A stretch of 64,000 nt of DNA from Candidatus Acidianus copahuensis (GTDB lineage: Archaea; Thermoproteota; Thermoprotei_A; Sulfolobales; Sulfolobaceae): the NCBI RefSeq assembly GCF_000632495.1, contig NZ_JFZT01000057.1, positions 116,542 to 180,541 on the forward strand. Direction: 5' to 3'. The first letter of the stretch is position 1, and every line of letters starts with the position of its first letter. The notes below the pieces were generated by a model, which ran no database searches, was not told the DNA's origin, and saw only the letters and a list, made by a program, of their open reading frames with translations. Positions 42,973-53,257 of the stretch are shown one piece after another. The translations under genes and the position numbers were made by a program.

Positions 42973-44224
42973 GACCTCTTGTTTTCATTGCCTTTACTAC
43001 TCTTTCAACAGCAACAATCATTGCAGCACTTCTTAAATCCTGATCTCCTAGTTTGTTATACTTTGAATACATTTCGTTAAATGCCCTTTCCATTCTATTG
43101 AGAATTAGTTTCTTTGCTTCTTCCTCCTCTATTATTTCTCCCATTTTATTATTTGCCCACTCAACATAGCTACCAACAACTCCTCCAGAATTAGCTAGAA
43201 TATCCGGAACAACTGGAATTCCTCTTTCTCTAAGTATTGAGTCAGCATCAGCTGTTAATGGACCATTAGCCCCTTCAACTATTAACTTTGCCTTAACTTT
43301 GGGCGCGTTAAACTTATTTATTACGTTCTCTAAGGCCCCGGGAATTAAAATGTCACATTCGCTTACTAAAAGCTCATCATTGCTGACTTGTTTTCCAGGG
43401 TAATTTATAACGCTCCCTGTTGCTCTCTTTAATTCTAGTGCTTTGTCTACATTTATACCTTCGTAATTTAATACTCCTCCCTTAGAGTCGCTAATTCCTA
43501 CAACTTTAGCTCCCATTTCAGATAGGAACTTGGCGGTATATGTAGAAAGATTCCCAAAACCTTGAATAATAATTTTCTTTTCTTCTACACCATCCATGAA
43601 TTTTTCTGAGGCTAATTTAGTAACGTGAGCAACACCTAAGCCCGTACTATATTCTCTAACTGAAAGTCCTCCCAACTCAATTGGCTTTCCTGTAAATGCT
43701 CCAGGATCGATTTTTCCTGAGACTTTGTTGTATTCATCTAGGAACCAAGCCATAATTTGTGAATCAGTATTTACATCAGGGGCTGGAATATCTATGTCGC
43801 TTCCTATGTATTTATAAAGTGCATCTATAAAGTTTCGTGAAAGCATTTCTATTTCCGTCCTAGTTAGCATCTTTGGATCTATTCTTATTCCCGCTTTCCC
43901 ACCACCATACGGAAGTTGAAGTAAAGAATTCTTCCAAGTCATTATCATGGAGAGAGCAATAACTTCGTCCTGTGTTACGTTTGGGTGATATCTAACTCCG
44001 CCTTTATAGGGACCTAAAGCTGAGTTATGTTGCGATCTCCATCCAGTAAACGTCTTTATTTTTCCATCATTGCTTTGGACTTGGATCTTAACTTGAATTA
44101 CCCTTTCGGGCGTAGCTAAGGCTTCTAGTTGATCTGCGTGGAGACCTAGAATATCTCCAACCTTATATAATTTTTTTACTTGTTGCGTATATAAATTTGA
44201 GGATAAAACTTCCTCTACTGTCAT
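42965..44224 (-). CDS. gdhA: Glutamate dehydrogenase
   Basis: Reversible oxidative deamination of glutamate to 2-oxoglutarate and ammonia. The 419-residue product has the active-site GPYKGGVRYHP and LPYGGGKAGI (Lys region), DIPAPDVNT (catalytic Asp), and the Rossmann loop IQGFGNLSTYTAKFL. The length and motifs match Sulfolobus GDH. A TTTTAAATTT element about 27 bp before ATG 44224 on the minus strand is the likely TATA box. Confidence 0.96.
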   Translation of the reverse strand: MTVEEVLSSNLYTQQVKKLYKVGDILGLHADQLEALATPERVIQVKIQVQSNDGKIKTFTGWRSQHNSALGPYKGGVRYHPNVTQDEVIALSMIMTWKNSLLQLPYGGGKAGIRIDPKMLTRTEIEMLSRNFIDALYKYIGSDIDIPAPDVNTDSQIMAWFLDEYNKVSGKIDPGAFTGKPIELGGLSVREYSTGLGVAHVTKLASEKFMDGVEEKKIIIQGFGNLSTYTAKFLSEMGAKVVGISDSKGGVLNYEGINVDKALELKRATGSVINYPGKQVSNDELLVSECDILIPGALENVINKFNAPKVKAKLIVEGANGPLTADADSILRERGIPVVPDILANSGGVVGSYVEWANNKMGEIIEEEEAKKLILNRMERAFNEMYSKYNKLGDQDLRSAAMIVAVERVVKAMKTRGLI

Positions 44225-44294
44225 GATAAAGAGATCGTTCTTTCTAAATTTAAAATCTTTCTGATAACTTACTTAAATTGTTAAAAAAGAATTA

Positions 44295-45611
44295 TCATCT
44301 CTTGTGCAGAACAACTAATACAACAACAATAGCTAACGTTAATATTATTGTAATAATTAATGAGAGCGATGGAGCTATCGCTTTGTAAGGTAAAGTTGTA
44401 ACATAAGGAATTTCCGTATTATTATGATCTGAGTAAAGGAAGTAATCGGGATATGTCATATTGGGAGAAATGTACTTATGTCCAATGTAGAGTATTTCTT
44501 GAGAAATTGAAGAGCTTGTTCCGTTTTTAGTTTCCTCTAATTCCTTTATGAGAGTAAAGTTAGCAAAATAAATTTTTATGATTTTTGTTCCAGAAATATT
44601 TTGATAAACCATTGTAGTATAATTCTTTCCAAAAGCATTAATTTCTCTATTACCTACGAAGCTAAAGATCTTACTATTCCAAATTATATGAGAAGAATTC
44701 ATATAAGTTATCGAGTCTTCTAAAGAAGTTAAATTTCCAATATTTAGAGTAAAACTTGTTCCACTGAATCCTTGACCTAATGATAGAGGGGCTCCAGCTA
44801 TAAAGTAAAAGTAATTGTTTTCCTCCATCGCAACTATTCCATTAGAGAAAACAATTGGGTAAGTCTGTTGGATATAACCAGCAGGCTCAAGAGTGCCGGA
44901 CTGAGGCGATAAGTAGTAATAAGCGTAAAGATAGGGTTCTCTTATTAGATCAGTGTAAATGTTTACATTATTTAGCCTTAGGTAAGAGATGTTTGACAGA
45001 GATGAAAGGGAAAAGGATATTGTCAACCCCTTAAAACTTTCATTAAACTTAGCTAGGGGACCTTGGTTAATTAAGTAAATATAGTGAGAACCAGAGGATA
45101 TGTTTTCGTATTCATATTCAGTGTAATTAGTGTTATCAATTTTTGCTGACAATTCTTTGATAAACTTTAGTGTTATACTAGTAGTTGAGCTATTTTTTAC
45201 TGCATTTAAAGTATACGTAGAATTAAAGAGAAATCCAGGATAAATGTATGGATAGTTTAATGATGCAATGTCTAATACAAGATTGACTTTATGATATCCT
45301 GGTTTAATTAATGTGAAATTAGTAATATTTCCTGAAATCCTTGATAGGGAAACATTAACGTTTGCTATTCCATTTGTTGTATTAATTACTTTGTAAGTTA
45401 GGGTATAATTAGCTATTGGAGCCTCAACAGTCTTATTTCCAGAGTGAGTGATATTATAGGCTATAACGCTATACTGCAGAGAAGAAAAATATGGAATACT
45501 TGATATTGTTCCAGAAGCAACAGTAGGAGGAGAGGATGGTAGGGCTAAGACTGACATGGATATGCTCAACGCAAGTAGAATGAACAATAGTGATTTTGCC
45601 ATACTACTCAA
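44295..45611 (-). CDS. Hypothetical surface glycoprotein-like membrane protein
   Basis: I do not recognise a family. The 438-residue product has an N-terminal signal peptide (hydrophobic run about 8-24), a long beta-rich ectodomain with many Asn-X-Ser/Thr sites and almost no Lys or Cys, and a C-terminal membrane helix (about 412-434) ending in a short basic tail. It fits a cell-surface, glycosylated protein near the S-layer. It is divergent from the NUDIX gene with 33 bp between starts, so their promoters overlap. Confidence 0.7.
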   Translation of the reverse strand: MSSMAKSLLFILLALSISMSVLALPSSPPTVASGTISSIPYFSSLQYSVIAYNITHSGNKTVEAPIANYTLTYKVINTTNGIANVNVSLSRISGNITNFTLIKPGYHKVNLVLDIASLNYPYIYPGFLFNSTYTLNAVKNSSTTSITLKFIKELSAKIDNTNYTEYEYENISSGSHYIYLINQGPLAKFNESFKGLTISFSLSSLSNISYLRLNNVNIYTDLIREPYLYAYYYLSPQSGTLEPAGYIQQTYPIVFSNGIVAMEENNYFYFIAGAPLSLGQGFSGTSFTLNIGNLTSLEDSITYMNSSHIIWNSKIFSFVGNREINAFGKNYTTMVYQNISGTKIIKIYFANFTLIKELEETKNGTSSSISQEILYIGHKYISPNMTYPDYFLYSDHNNTEIPYVTTLPYKAIAPSLSLIITIILTLAIVVVLVVLHKR

Positions 45612-45644
45612 GGATTAATATTTCTTAATAACTTTATTCATATT

Positions 45645-46070
45645 ATGCAGGTTCCTAGAATTGCAGTAGGAGGAGTAATAATTCAAGGAGAAAAGATTCT
45701 CATGGTTAAAAGAAGTAAATCTCCTAATAAAGGAAATTGGGCAATACCCGGAGGAAAAGTTGAGTATGGTGAGACAGTCTTTGATGCACTGCGAAGAGAG
45801 ATGATGGAGGAAACAGGTCTTAATGTTATACCGGAAAAACTGATGGCGGTTGTTGAGATAATTAAGGAAGGATTTCATTATGTAATTTTAGATTTTATCT
45901 GTAGTATTAAGGGAGGAGAATTAAGGGCTTCGTCTGATGCTCTTGACGCAAAGTTTATTGATTTAAACGAGATAAAAGACGAATGTACTTCTCCAACAAC
46001 TTTAGATATGCTGAAAAAGTATTATAATGGAGAACCTTTACCACTTTTTATTACTGAAATCTCCAAGTAG
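45645..46070 (+). CDS. NUDIX hydrolase
   Basis: Nucleoside-diphosphate-linked hydrolase of 141 residues. The NUDIX box is complete: GGKVEYGETVFDALRREMMEETGL, with the REMMEE segment holding the metal-binding glutamates. The length and the early AVGGVIIQGEKILMVKRSK fit ADP-ribose pyrophosphatase or a nucleotide-sanitising type. It converges with CysS and overlaps its end by 20 nt. Confidence 0.92.
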   Translation: MQVPRIAVGGVIIQGEKILMVKRSKSPNKGNWAIPGGKVEYGETVFDALRREMMEETGLNVIPEKLMAVVEIIKEGFHYVILDFICSIKGGELRASSDALDAKFIDLNEIKDECTSPTTLDMLKKYYNGEPLPLFITEISK

Positions 46071-47451
46071 TTTTATCCTTTGAGTCTAGAAGTTTTATTC
46101 CAGATTCTTCTAATATTTTCCTGATTTGATCGGATAAATCATACATTTTTCTGGATCTAAGTAAATCTCTGACTTCAATTACCTTATCAATTACTTTATC
46201 CACTTTTTCCATAGTAAATCCCATCTCTTCATCCATTACGCCAAATACTTCATTAAACTTAGAAAAACCGTCTAAAGCAAGTGATGCGCCTAGAAAATCT
46301 CTAGACGATTGAAGTTTAGAAAATACAATTCCGGCTAATTCATGGATGTAGGCTAAAGCGGAAGAGGTGTCGAAGTCATTCTCTAATGAATTGAAAAAAC
46401 CGTTAATCTTATCTATTATCTCTCTTTGAGTAGCAATTTCATCATCAGAAGAGTAGCTTTTTGGTTCTTCATCAAGTATACTCCTAAGAATAGAAACCGC
46501 ATCCTTAAGTCTTTGCAAGGATCTCGAGCTTTGTTCGATTATATCTTCGCTGAAGTTTATTGGAGATCTATAATTTGAAGAGAGGAACCAGTACCTTAAG
46601 TTTTCTGTTCCATACTTTTTTATAGCCTCATTTAAAGGTATTATGTTTTTAAGGGATTTAGCCATTTTTTCGCCTTTTATGTTAAGGAAAGCCACGTGAA
46701 TCCAGTAATTTACCCATTTTTTCCCGGTTAACGATTCACTCTGAGCTCTTTCGTTTTCATGGTGAGGAAATATTAAGTCCATCCCTCCTCCATGTATGTC
46801 AAATTGCTCTCCGAGATATCTAGTAGACATAGTTGAACACTCAATATGCCATCCCGGCCTTCCATTTCCCCATGGAGACTCCCAATACGGTTCTCCAGGT
46901 TTCATTCCTTTCCAGAGAGCGAAGTCAAACGGATGCTTCTTCTCTTTTAGAAACTCCTCCCCTTGATTCCACTGATCCATCTTTGTGCTAGAAAGTTCTC
47001 CATATTTTGGATAAGTAGTTACATCAAAGTAAACGCTACCGCTTTCTGCGGTATATGCATGACCTTTATCTATAAGAGATTGAATGAACTGTATTATCTC
47101 TTTTATGTGAGAGGACACTCTAGGATGAAAATCAATCTTTACTTTAAGGGCTTTTAGATTTTCTAAGTAATCTTTAGAGTAAATGTCAACAATTTCCTGC
47201 CATGGCTTTCCAGTTTCATTTGCCTTATTTATTATTTTATCATCAATATCTGTAATATTCTGTACTCTTATTACGTTAAATCCCTTAAGACGTAAAAATC
47301 TAGTGATCGCATCAAATGCGACAAATGTTCTTCCATGACCTAGATGTACATAATCATAAACTGTAGGTCCACAAACGTACATCTTTACAGTGTTTTTATC
47401 CAGTGGGACAAATTCCTCCAATTTTCTTCCGAAGGAATTATAAATCCTCAT
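46051..47451 (-). CDS. cysS: Cysteinyl-tRNA synthetase
   Basis: Class I aminoacyl-tRNA synthetase of 466 residues. CGPTVYDYVHLGHGRT contains the HIGH-type motif HLGH and a zinc Cys. GWHIECSTM and HGGGMDLIFPHHENE give the other zinc ligands and the cysteine site, and KMAKSLKN is the KMSKS loop. The C-terminal helical anticodon-binding domain is full length. Confidence 0.96.
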   Translation of the reverse strand: MRIYNSFGRKLEEFVPLDKNTVKMYVCGPTVYDYVHLGHGRTFVAFDAITRFLRLKGFNVIRVQNITDIDDKIINKANETGKPWQEIVDIYSKDYLENLKALKVKIDFHPRVSSHIKEIIQFIQSLIDKGHAYTAESGSVYFDVTTYPKYGELSSTKMDQWNQGEEFLKEKKHPFDFALWKGMKPGEPYWESPWGNGRPGWHIECSTMSTRYLGEQFDIHGGGMDLIFPHHENERAQSESLTGKKWVNYWIHVAFLNIKGEKMAKSLKNIIPLNEAIKKYGTENLRYWFLSSNYRSPINFSEDIIEQSSRSLQRLKDAVSILRSILDEEPKSYSSDDEIATQREIIDKINGFFNSLENDFDTSSALAYIHELAGIVFSKLQSSRDFLGASLALDGFSKFNEVFGVMDEEMGFTMEKVDKVIDKVIEVRDLLRSRKMYDLSDQIRKILEESGIKLLDSKDKTTWRFQ

Positions 47452-47631
47452 GAGATGAGAATGAACCTTCCGGCTTAAATTCTAATTGGTTTGGATAATT
47501 AACTGGCTTACATGTTGTAAATCTTTGATCCAAGTTCCCTCTTAAAAAATTATGGAAAACTTTTGCTTATTAGGATGAGGATTTATAATTTATTTAATTA
47601 AAATAAATCCCCAGAAAGAAAATAGGAAGAA

Positions 47632-48537
47632 TTATAATTTAAATATTTCTGAAGTTTTTTGTCTACATTTTGGTATATTATAAAGTTTTTCTGGGTCTTC
47701 TTTTAAGTAGTCTGCAATGTAAAGAGAGGTTAAACCAGCAAGATAAAGAAGAGAGGATACATTCTTTAACTTGGAATTTGAAGGTGTGCTTATAATTTCA
47801 GCTCCAATTGCAGACGATGTGACTTCGTCAATTCTTTCGTTACCTATAACAAATCCGACTAGATTTGTTCCATGAACGTATGACTCAACCTCGTTATGAT
47901 TTACTTCAGGTATCTCACCGTAAAATGCAGGATATTTAGCGTTCTCATTTATCTCCTGTTTAAACCTTATAGCTAAAGGATAATAAGTAGATCCATAAAA
48001 TACTGGAACTCCTTTCAAAATCTTTGACGACAAAATTTTTGCTTTGTCCATAAATTGGTCTTTAAATTCTATAATGCCTGCTTTCAGTTCTGACAAATTT
48101 AACTTCTCATTGCTCTTCTGAGAAAGAAGTTTCATTAGAGGTGTAAAGAGGACGGGAAATGAGTATCTAGTTTGTGTTGAACCTTTTACCTTAATTAGAG
48201 AAAAGCCCATTTGTTTAGCCATTTCTTCAATTTTTCCTCCCGATGTTATCGCAATTACTTTTGAACCCTTCTCTATCGAAGCTTTTATGGCTGAAATAGT
48301 TTCTGACGTATTTCCAGAATAACTCATAGCTATTACTGTAGTTTTTTCGTCAATCCTTTTTGGAGTACCGTTAATAGCATAGTAGTCAATGTTTAAGTCA
48401 AAGATCTCGGCTATTTTGCCTGGGATATAGCTTCCTCCCATTCCAGTAAATATTACTCTTTCAGTCGTTAGTTCTGGAACGCTTATCTTTAATGCGTTCT
48501 CAAACATTCCATCCCAGTTAGCATATTCATTACGCAT
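47632..48537 (-). CDS. Bifunctional phosphoglucose/phosphomannose isomerase
   Basis: Sugar-phosphate isomerase with SIS-fold halves, 301 residues. GMGGSYIPGK (about 32-41) and SYSGNTSETISA (about 73-84) bind the phosphate. EINENAKYPAFYGEIPEVNHNEVESY holds the catalytic Glu/His region of the archaeal PGI/PMI family. It interconverts glucose-6-P or mannose-6-P with fructose-6-P. Its start overlaps the previous gene's end by 8 nt, so they are coupled. Confidence 0.92.
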   Translation of the reverse strand: MRNEYANWDGMFENALKISVPELTTERVIFTGMGGSYIPGKIAEIFDLNIDYYAINGTPKRIDEKTTVIAMSYSGNTSETISAIKASIEKGSKVIAITSGGKIEEMAKQMGFSLIKVKGSTQTRYSFPVLFTPLMKLLSQKSNEKLNLSELKAGIIEFKDQFMDKAKILSSKILKGVPVFYGSTYYPLAIRFKQEINENAKYPAFYGEIPEVNHNEVESYVHGTNLVGFVIGNERIDEVTSSAIGAEIISTPSNSKLKNVSSLLYLAGLTSLYIADYLKEDPEKLYNIPKCRQKTSEIFKL

Positions 48538-48967
48538 TCTTTATCCCTAGAGTTATGTTTATGGAAGGAGGATTTGAAAGCATAGTTACAGATATACTTT
48601 CTAATCCCATTTCCTTAATATTTGCCTTTATTGTAGCTACTACATCTGCTACGATTTCAGATAAACAATCTATCAAATCCTGAACTACAGTGGCTATCTT
48701 GGCATTAGCTAGCATGGATATTATATTTGGTTGAAATATGTAGGAATACATTAAATTAGTTCTTTGGATGACTTGAAAGAATAAAATTAAAGCTTCATTG
48801 AATTTCTTTTCGTTAACACTCTGCTCAAAAGCGTTAAATAGTTCGTCTTCCTTGTTAACCTGATTTTCAATGAAATCTAAAATATTTTGTTCAGTTACAC
48901 TTAAGGCATTGCTCCTTAAGTCGCCTATTTCCCTTTTGACAGTTACTAACTTTTCCTTTGTTGCCAT
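48530..48967 (-). CDS. Conserved crenarchaeal hypothetical protein (DUF2153-like)
   Basis: The 145-residue protein is mostly helical with a hydrophobic core and a beta-like tail. It begins with a charged helix pair, and FFQVIQRTNLMYSYIFQPNIISMLANAKIATVVQDL is the most distinctive stretch. I have no function for it. It precedes and overlaps the PGI/PMI gene by 8 nt, so the two are on one message, perhaps a regulator or partner. Confidence 0.6.
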   Translation of the reverse strand: MATKEKLVTVKREIGDLRSNALSVTEQNILDFIENQVNKEDELFNAFEQSVNEKKFNEALILFFQVIQRTNLMYSYIFQPNIISMLANAKIATVVQDLIDCLSEIVADVVATIKANIKEMGLESISVTMLSNPPSINITLGIKNA

Positions 48968-49017
48968 GCATTCTCTTAAGCTAAACCAAATATAAAGCCT
49001 TAATCTCTAAAGCTATT

Positions 49018-50328
49018 ATGAAAGTTTTAGTTTTAGGAGGAGGAGCTGCTGGAATGAGTAGCTCTTCCAGAGTGAGGAAGTTAAGACCAAATGCAGAAAT
49101 AGTAGTCTATGAAGAGACAAACATGGTGAGTCACGCTCCATGCGGTGTTCCATATTATGTGGAAGGTCTTTTTAACAATGAGGAACTTTTTATGACTTAT
49201 ACACCTGAGTTTTTTAGGGAAAAGAGAAAGATAGACGTTAGAACAGGTTATTCTGTTGAGGAGATCGATCTAAATTCAAGAGTTGTAAAAGTTAGAAAAA
49301 ACGCCGAGAAAAAATCGGAGGAATATGACTATCTTATCATAGCCTTAGGAGCAAAGCCTAAAAAGGTTAGGCAAAGTGGAAGCAGGATTTTTTACGCTCA
49401 TCATCCAGCTCAGGCTAAATCTTTAAGGGATGATCTTTGGGCGCTAAACAAGATAGCGATCATAGGCGGAGGAATACTTGGCGTTGAGATGGCTGAAGCT
49501 CTTCACGCCGTTGGGAAGAAAGTTACGCTAATTCAGAGATCTAGTTATGTTCTAAATAAAATGCTTGATAGTGATATGGCACACGTCGTAACAGATGTGA
49601 TGTCAAAAGAAATTGATTTAAGACTAAATGAAAGAGTTGAGAGCATTGAGGAGGAAGGAAAAGTAATAGTCACTGATAAAGGAAAGTTAGAGGTAGATGG
49701 AGTTGTGGTTACAATAGGTGTTGAGCCAAACATTTCCTTACTAAAAGATCAACTGAAAATAGGGAAAACAGGAGCTATATGGGTAGATGAGACTATGAAG
49801 ACTAATAAAGAGAATGTATATGCAGCTGGGGATAATACGGAAACCCGAAATATAGTAACAGGAAAGCCTACTTGGATGCCCTTCGCTCCAGTTGCCAATA
49901 AGATGGGATTTGTAGCAGGTTCAAATATCGGAGGTAAAAGAATGGAGTTTCCTGGTACTGTAGGGACAATGATAACAAAGTACGACAGGCTCTTTATAGG
50001 TAAAGTTGGATTAAACGAATCTGAGGCAAAGGAGGCGGGTTTGAAACCATATTCATCTATGATAAAGTCCAAGACTAGGGCAAGGTATTACCCAGAACCC
50101 AAAGACATCTACGTTAAGTTAATAGCAGATGAGGATACCTCTACCATTATAGGAGGACAAATAATAGGAGAAGAAGAGGTCTTAGGAAGACTAGACATGT
50201 TAGCAGCAATAGTAATGAAAAGATTTACTATAGAAGAGTCGTTTTTCGTTGAGATGGGTTATCTACCAGCAATAGCTACCGTATGGGATCCGGTAATAAT
50301 TGCCATTAGAGAACTCATGAAAGCTTGA
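49018..50328 (+). CDS. CoA-disulfide reductase / NADH oxidase-family flavoprotein
   Basis: FAD enzyme of 436 residues in the Nox/CoADR branch of the pyridine nucleotide-disulfide oxidoreductases. The FAD loop is GGGAAGMSSSSR (7-18), the redox Cys is Cys42 in SHAPCGVPYYVEG, the NADH loop is IIGGGILGVEMAEAL, and AAGDNTET closes the second FAD site. It has the usual dimerisation C-domain. It keeps CoA or other low-molecular thiols reduced. Confidence 0.92.
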   Translation: MKVLVLGGGAAGMSSSSRVRKLRPNAEIVVYEETNMVSHAPCGVPYYVEGLFNNEELFMTYTPEFFREKRKIDVRTGYSVEEIDLNSRVVKVRKNAEKKSEEYDYLIIALGAKPKKVRQSGSRIFYAHHPAQAKSLRDDLWALNKIAIIGGGILGVEMAEALHAVGKKVTLIQRSSYVLNKMLDSDMAHVVTDVMSKEIDLRLNERVESIEEEGKVIVTDKGKLEVDGVVVTIGVEPNISLLKDQLKIGKTGAIWVDETMKTNKENVYAAGDNTETRNIVTGKPTWMPFAPVANKMGFVAGSNIGGKRMEFPGTVGTMITKYDRLFIGKVGLNESEAKEAGLKPYSSMIKSKTRARYYPEPKDIYVKLIADEDTSTIIGGQIIGEEEVLGRLDMLAAIVMKRFTIEESFFVEMGYLPAIATVWDPVIIAIRELMKA

Positions 50329-50378
50329 TAGTAATACGGCATATTTAAATATTTCTATAAATAATAACTATTGGAAGA

Positions 50379-51443
50379 ATGCCATCTAGTAAGAGTATAA
50401 TGGAAATACTAAACTATGCTGTAATAAAGTACATATCTGGCTATTTAAATGTTGAAAGTGTTAATTTTGGAGATGAGGACATTTTCCTTACAGTTGAAGA
50501 CGGTTCAATCAGGGAAATCGAGCCCTCATCTCCACCTCATTTTTTTGCTCTAGATGGTAGTAGTAGGAGTTTTATATCTGGTAAGGGGATAGTTAGTTTT
50601 GGATCTGTTGTAGTTTCCTCATCTTCTACTTCAATTTTTGGAGTTTATCCCTCAATTGATGGAGAAAGGGAATTGAATTTAGATGACCCTTTCGTAGCTG
50701 TAGCTCCCTCATTAGTTGAAGGTTCAAAAATAGATCCTTATCTATTTTCCAATAGTTATATTTCAGCTTATTCTATAACTGGAGACCCGTTTTCTTCGAA
50801 AGATGGATTCGAGACAGTAGAGGGAGAGTTAAGGTCAGTTTTAGAGACAAAAGCCTTGTCTTTGCTCAAGGGGAAAGGTTATGTTTTGGTAGACGGTCCT
50901 TTATTTCCATCATATCTTATGTTTACCTCTAGGTTTAAGGAAAGATTAAATTCGGAAAGGCAAAAGGTAATAGATGAAAACTATATCGGTATAGTGAAGA
51001 GGATAGATAAGTCAAGAGTGTTAATCGATGCAATGTCACGTTCCGGAAAGTTAAGAAATGAAACGTTTTTATCGGATGAATCGCTTATACTCCATACCCT
51101 CAGGTTTAACCTATCGCCTCCTTACAGGACAATGGTCATTGGTCCTCTTTTAAAGGGAGAAGATAAGAGAAAGATTTACGTTTATTACTTGATTAAACCC
51201 TTTCACAAGTACTTTCCAAAATTCTCCATATTAAGGATTGAAATGGTTAAGGATGACGAGAAAGTACTCTCGTGGCTAGCTAGTCTTGAATTTACCAGGG
51301 AAGGAATTCCAACAGTATTAGCGCTAGCTGACTATAAGGCAAAAAGAATTAGCGAGGCTCTATATCGCTACATTGTTTCTACTTTAGAGAGGATAGGGAT
51401 ACAGTCTAGCTTCTTTAGTAGGTTAACGGTGATGGAAACTTGA
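50379..51443 (+). CDS. NurA-family nuclease
   Basis: NurA-like 5'-3' nuclease of 354 residues. The first catalytic Asp is in ALDGSSRSF (Asp59), and the second in GYVLVDGPLFP (Asp172). The acidic stretch near 148-151 and the C-terminal ALADYKAKRISEALYRYI are as expected. NurA works with a HerA helicase at DNA ends. A HerA-like gene follows with a 4-nt overlap, but Mre11 and Rad50 are not adjacent. A TATA region (CATATTTAAAT, 50341-50351) lies upstream. Confidence 0.85.
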   Translation: MPSSKSIMEILNYAVIKYISGYLNVESVNFGDEDIFLTVEDGSIREIEPSSPPHFFALDGSSRSFISGKGIVSFGSVVVSSSSTSIFGVYPSIDGERELNLDDPFVAVAPSLVEGSKIDPYLFSNSYISAYSITGDPFSSKDGFETVEGELRSVLETKALSLLKGKGYVLVDGPLFPSYLMFTSRFKERLNSERQKVIDENYIGIVKRIDKSRVLIDAMSRSGKLRNETFLSDESLILHTLRFNLSPPYRTMVIGPLLKGEDKRKIYVYYLIKPFHKYFPKFSILRIEMVKDDEKVLSWLASLEFTREGIPTVLALADYKAKRISEALYRYIVSTLERIGIQSSFFSRLTVMET

Positions 51444-53257
51444 CTGCCGACGAGCTTTACACAGGAATAAAAGAGAGGATAGAAAAGGCCAGAGCTTTAG
51501 GCGTAACCCTAGGGGACGTTGTGGGAAAAGTTTCTCCTAATATGCCAAATAAGATCGAAGAGGAAGACTATCATGTTAACGTTTTAATCGATCCATATAC
51601 TTACTATAAGTTTCCCTATTTAGGAAAGATCGGCATACTTTTAGGTGCAATAGATATAAGGACATTATACTTTGTTTTGTTGAAGGTTATCGGCTATGAG
51701 AGAAATGACGTAAAGTCGTACCTATTTGGACAAGATAACTTTCTGTCTAATCCTGAAGAGGAAAATCCTGGTACCCTGATAAACTCTGTTACGCTTAAAT
51801 GTGAGATGTTAACCAAAGTTGATGTCCTTTCATCTTCAGACCCTTCACCCGCTGATGTAATACTTGAACCTCAATCTCCAGTTATAATTCCTAGAGATCA
51901 AATAGTGGAAAGAGCTCTTAGTTTAAACAGGGGGAGCCTTAAGTTAGGTTACCTTGAATCAAGTGAAACTGGGATAAAAGTTAGTCTTGGACTAGATGAT
52001 TTAAATTATCACATGTTAATTGTCGGTACAACTGGAGCTGGAAAGACGTCTTTTATTAAGGATATAATTTCCTCACTCTATTTGATAGAGGATGAAGAGA
52101 GTAAAGTTATTGTGCTTGATGCAACAGGTGATTACTATCATGTGTTTCTTCCCCCAGACATAAGCAGTAAGAGCGTAATTGAAGGAACTGATGCCTTTGA
52201 GAAACTTTACGGAAAAATGAATGGAATAGATATCTCCGTTATTTTTCCCCTAACAAGATCTTGGTTAAAAAAATATACAAGGTTAAGTACTACAGAGTCA
52301 ATAACTAGGGCATATTTTAACCTATACGTTAAACCTCTCCTTGATCACTTAAATTCTAAGGGAGTAAAAGTCTACTCTTCGTTAGATCGTAATGTGATAA
52401 ATATATCAAGTAGTTTTTGGAATTCACGTCTAACACTTCATCCTTTCTTTTTTAGGTTTAAGGACGTTAGAAATGTAATTTATAGGTTAAATCCTTACTT
52501 TACAGAACAAGCCTCTCATTTCTTAAAGATATTTAGTTCAACTAAGGAAGCGAAGGATTCATTCACTCTAGATGATTTCATCAAGGCTCTGGATAATGCG
52601 CAGTTTGAAAAGTTAAAGGTTCATAAAAGTACCGTGGACAATATCATGAGAGGGCTTTATCTTCTAAAGGAAACAGAACTTTTTGATCTTAAGGCACATA
52701 GGGATAAGCTGGGATCAGTCCTTTCTGAGAAAGGAAAGATTCTTATCTTTGATATTTACAACGGTGAATTAGACGACTTTACCCAAAAAATATTAACTTA
52801 CTATTTCTTAGATAGAGTCTTTGCTTATAAAGAGAGACAAATGAGACAAGGAACTTTAAAGGGAAGGACAGTTTTCGTGATTGATGAAGCCCATAGGTTC
52901 TTTCCTTCTCTTCAAGGATCAGAGGAAGACACAAACTATGTTAGGAGGGTGGCTGGAAAGATATCTACAATGATGCGATTGGGAAGAAGAAGGAGAATAG
53001 GCTTTATATTTGCAACTCATAATCCCTCGGACTTAAATGATATCATTGTTCAGTTAGCTAGTACTAAATTTGTTTTCAGAATAACGTCCTCAGTGGCAGA
53101 ATCTATGGGTATTTCAAGGACAGAGGCCAGAATTTTAAGTTGGGAGAAAAACGGAGTAGCGTTTATTATCTCCCCTTGGTTAAAACAAGGTAAGATGAAG
53201 ATTTCAGTTCCAGTACCACCTCCTATAGGGCATTACGACTTATCAAAGGCGGGATAA
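51440..53257 (+). CDS. HerA-like FtsK/VirB4-type ATPase
   Basis: Ring-forming ATPase of the HerA group, 605 residues. An N-terminal HAS-barrel-like part is followed by the Walker A GTTGAGKTSF (196-205). Walker B is FVIDEAHRFFP (Asp482, Glu483), and the sensor region is RRRRIGFIFATHNPSDL. SVPVPPPIGHY is near the end. HerA-NurA pumps and resects DNA ends. The start is TTG 51440, overlapping the NurA stop (TTGA). The next gene begins with TAATG coupling. It is probably a paralogue of the HerA that sits with mre11-rad50, but that locus is not in this window. Confidence 0.85.
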   Translation: MTADELYTGIKERIEKARALGVTLGDVVGKVSPNMPNKIEEEDYHVNVLIDPYTYYKFPYLGKIGILLGAIDIRTLYFVLLKVIGYERNDVKSYLFGQDNFLSNPEEENPGTLINSVTLKCEMLTKVDVLSSSDPSPADVILEPQSPVIIPRDQIVERALSLNRGSLKLGYLESSETGIKVSLGLDDLNYHMLIVGTTGAGKTSFIKDIISSLYLIEDEESKVIVLDATGDYYHVFLPPDISSKSVIEGTDAFEKLYGKMNGIDISVIFPLTRSWLKKYTRLSTTESITRAYFNLYVKPLLDHLNSKGVKVYSSLDRNVINISSSFWNSRLTLHPFFFRFKDVRNVIYRLNPYFTEQASHFLKIFSSTKEAKDSFTLDDFIKALDNAQFEKLKVHKSTVDNIMRGLYLLKETELFDLKAHRDKLGSVLSEKGKILIFDIYNGELDDFTQKILTYYFLDRVFAYKERQMRQGTLKGRTVFVIDEAHRFFPSLQGSEEDTNYVRRVAGKISTMMRLGRRRRIGFIFATHNPSDLNDIIVQLASTKFVFRITSSVAESMGISRTEARILSWEKNGVAFIISPWLKQGKMKISVPVPPPIGHYDLSKAG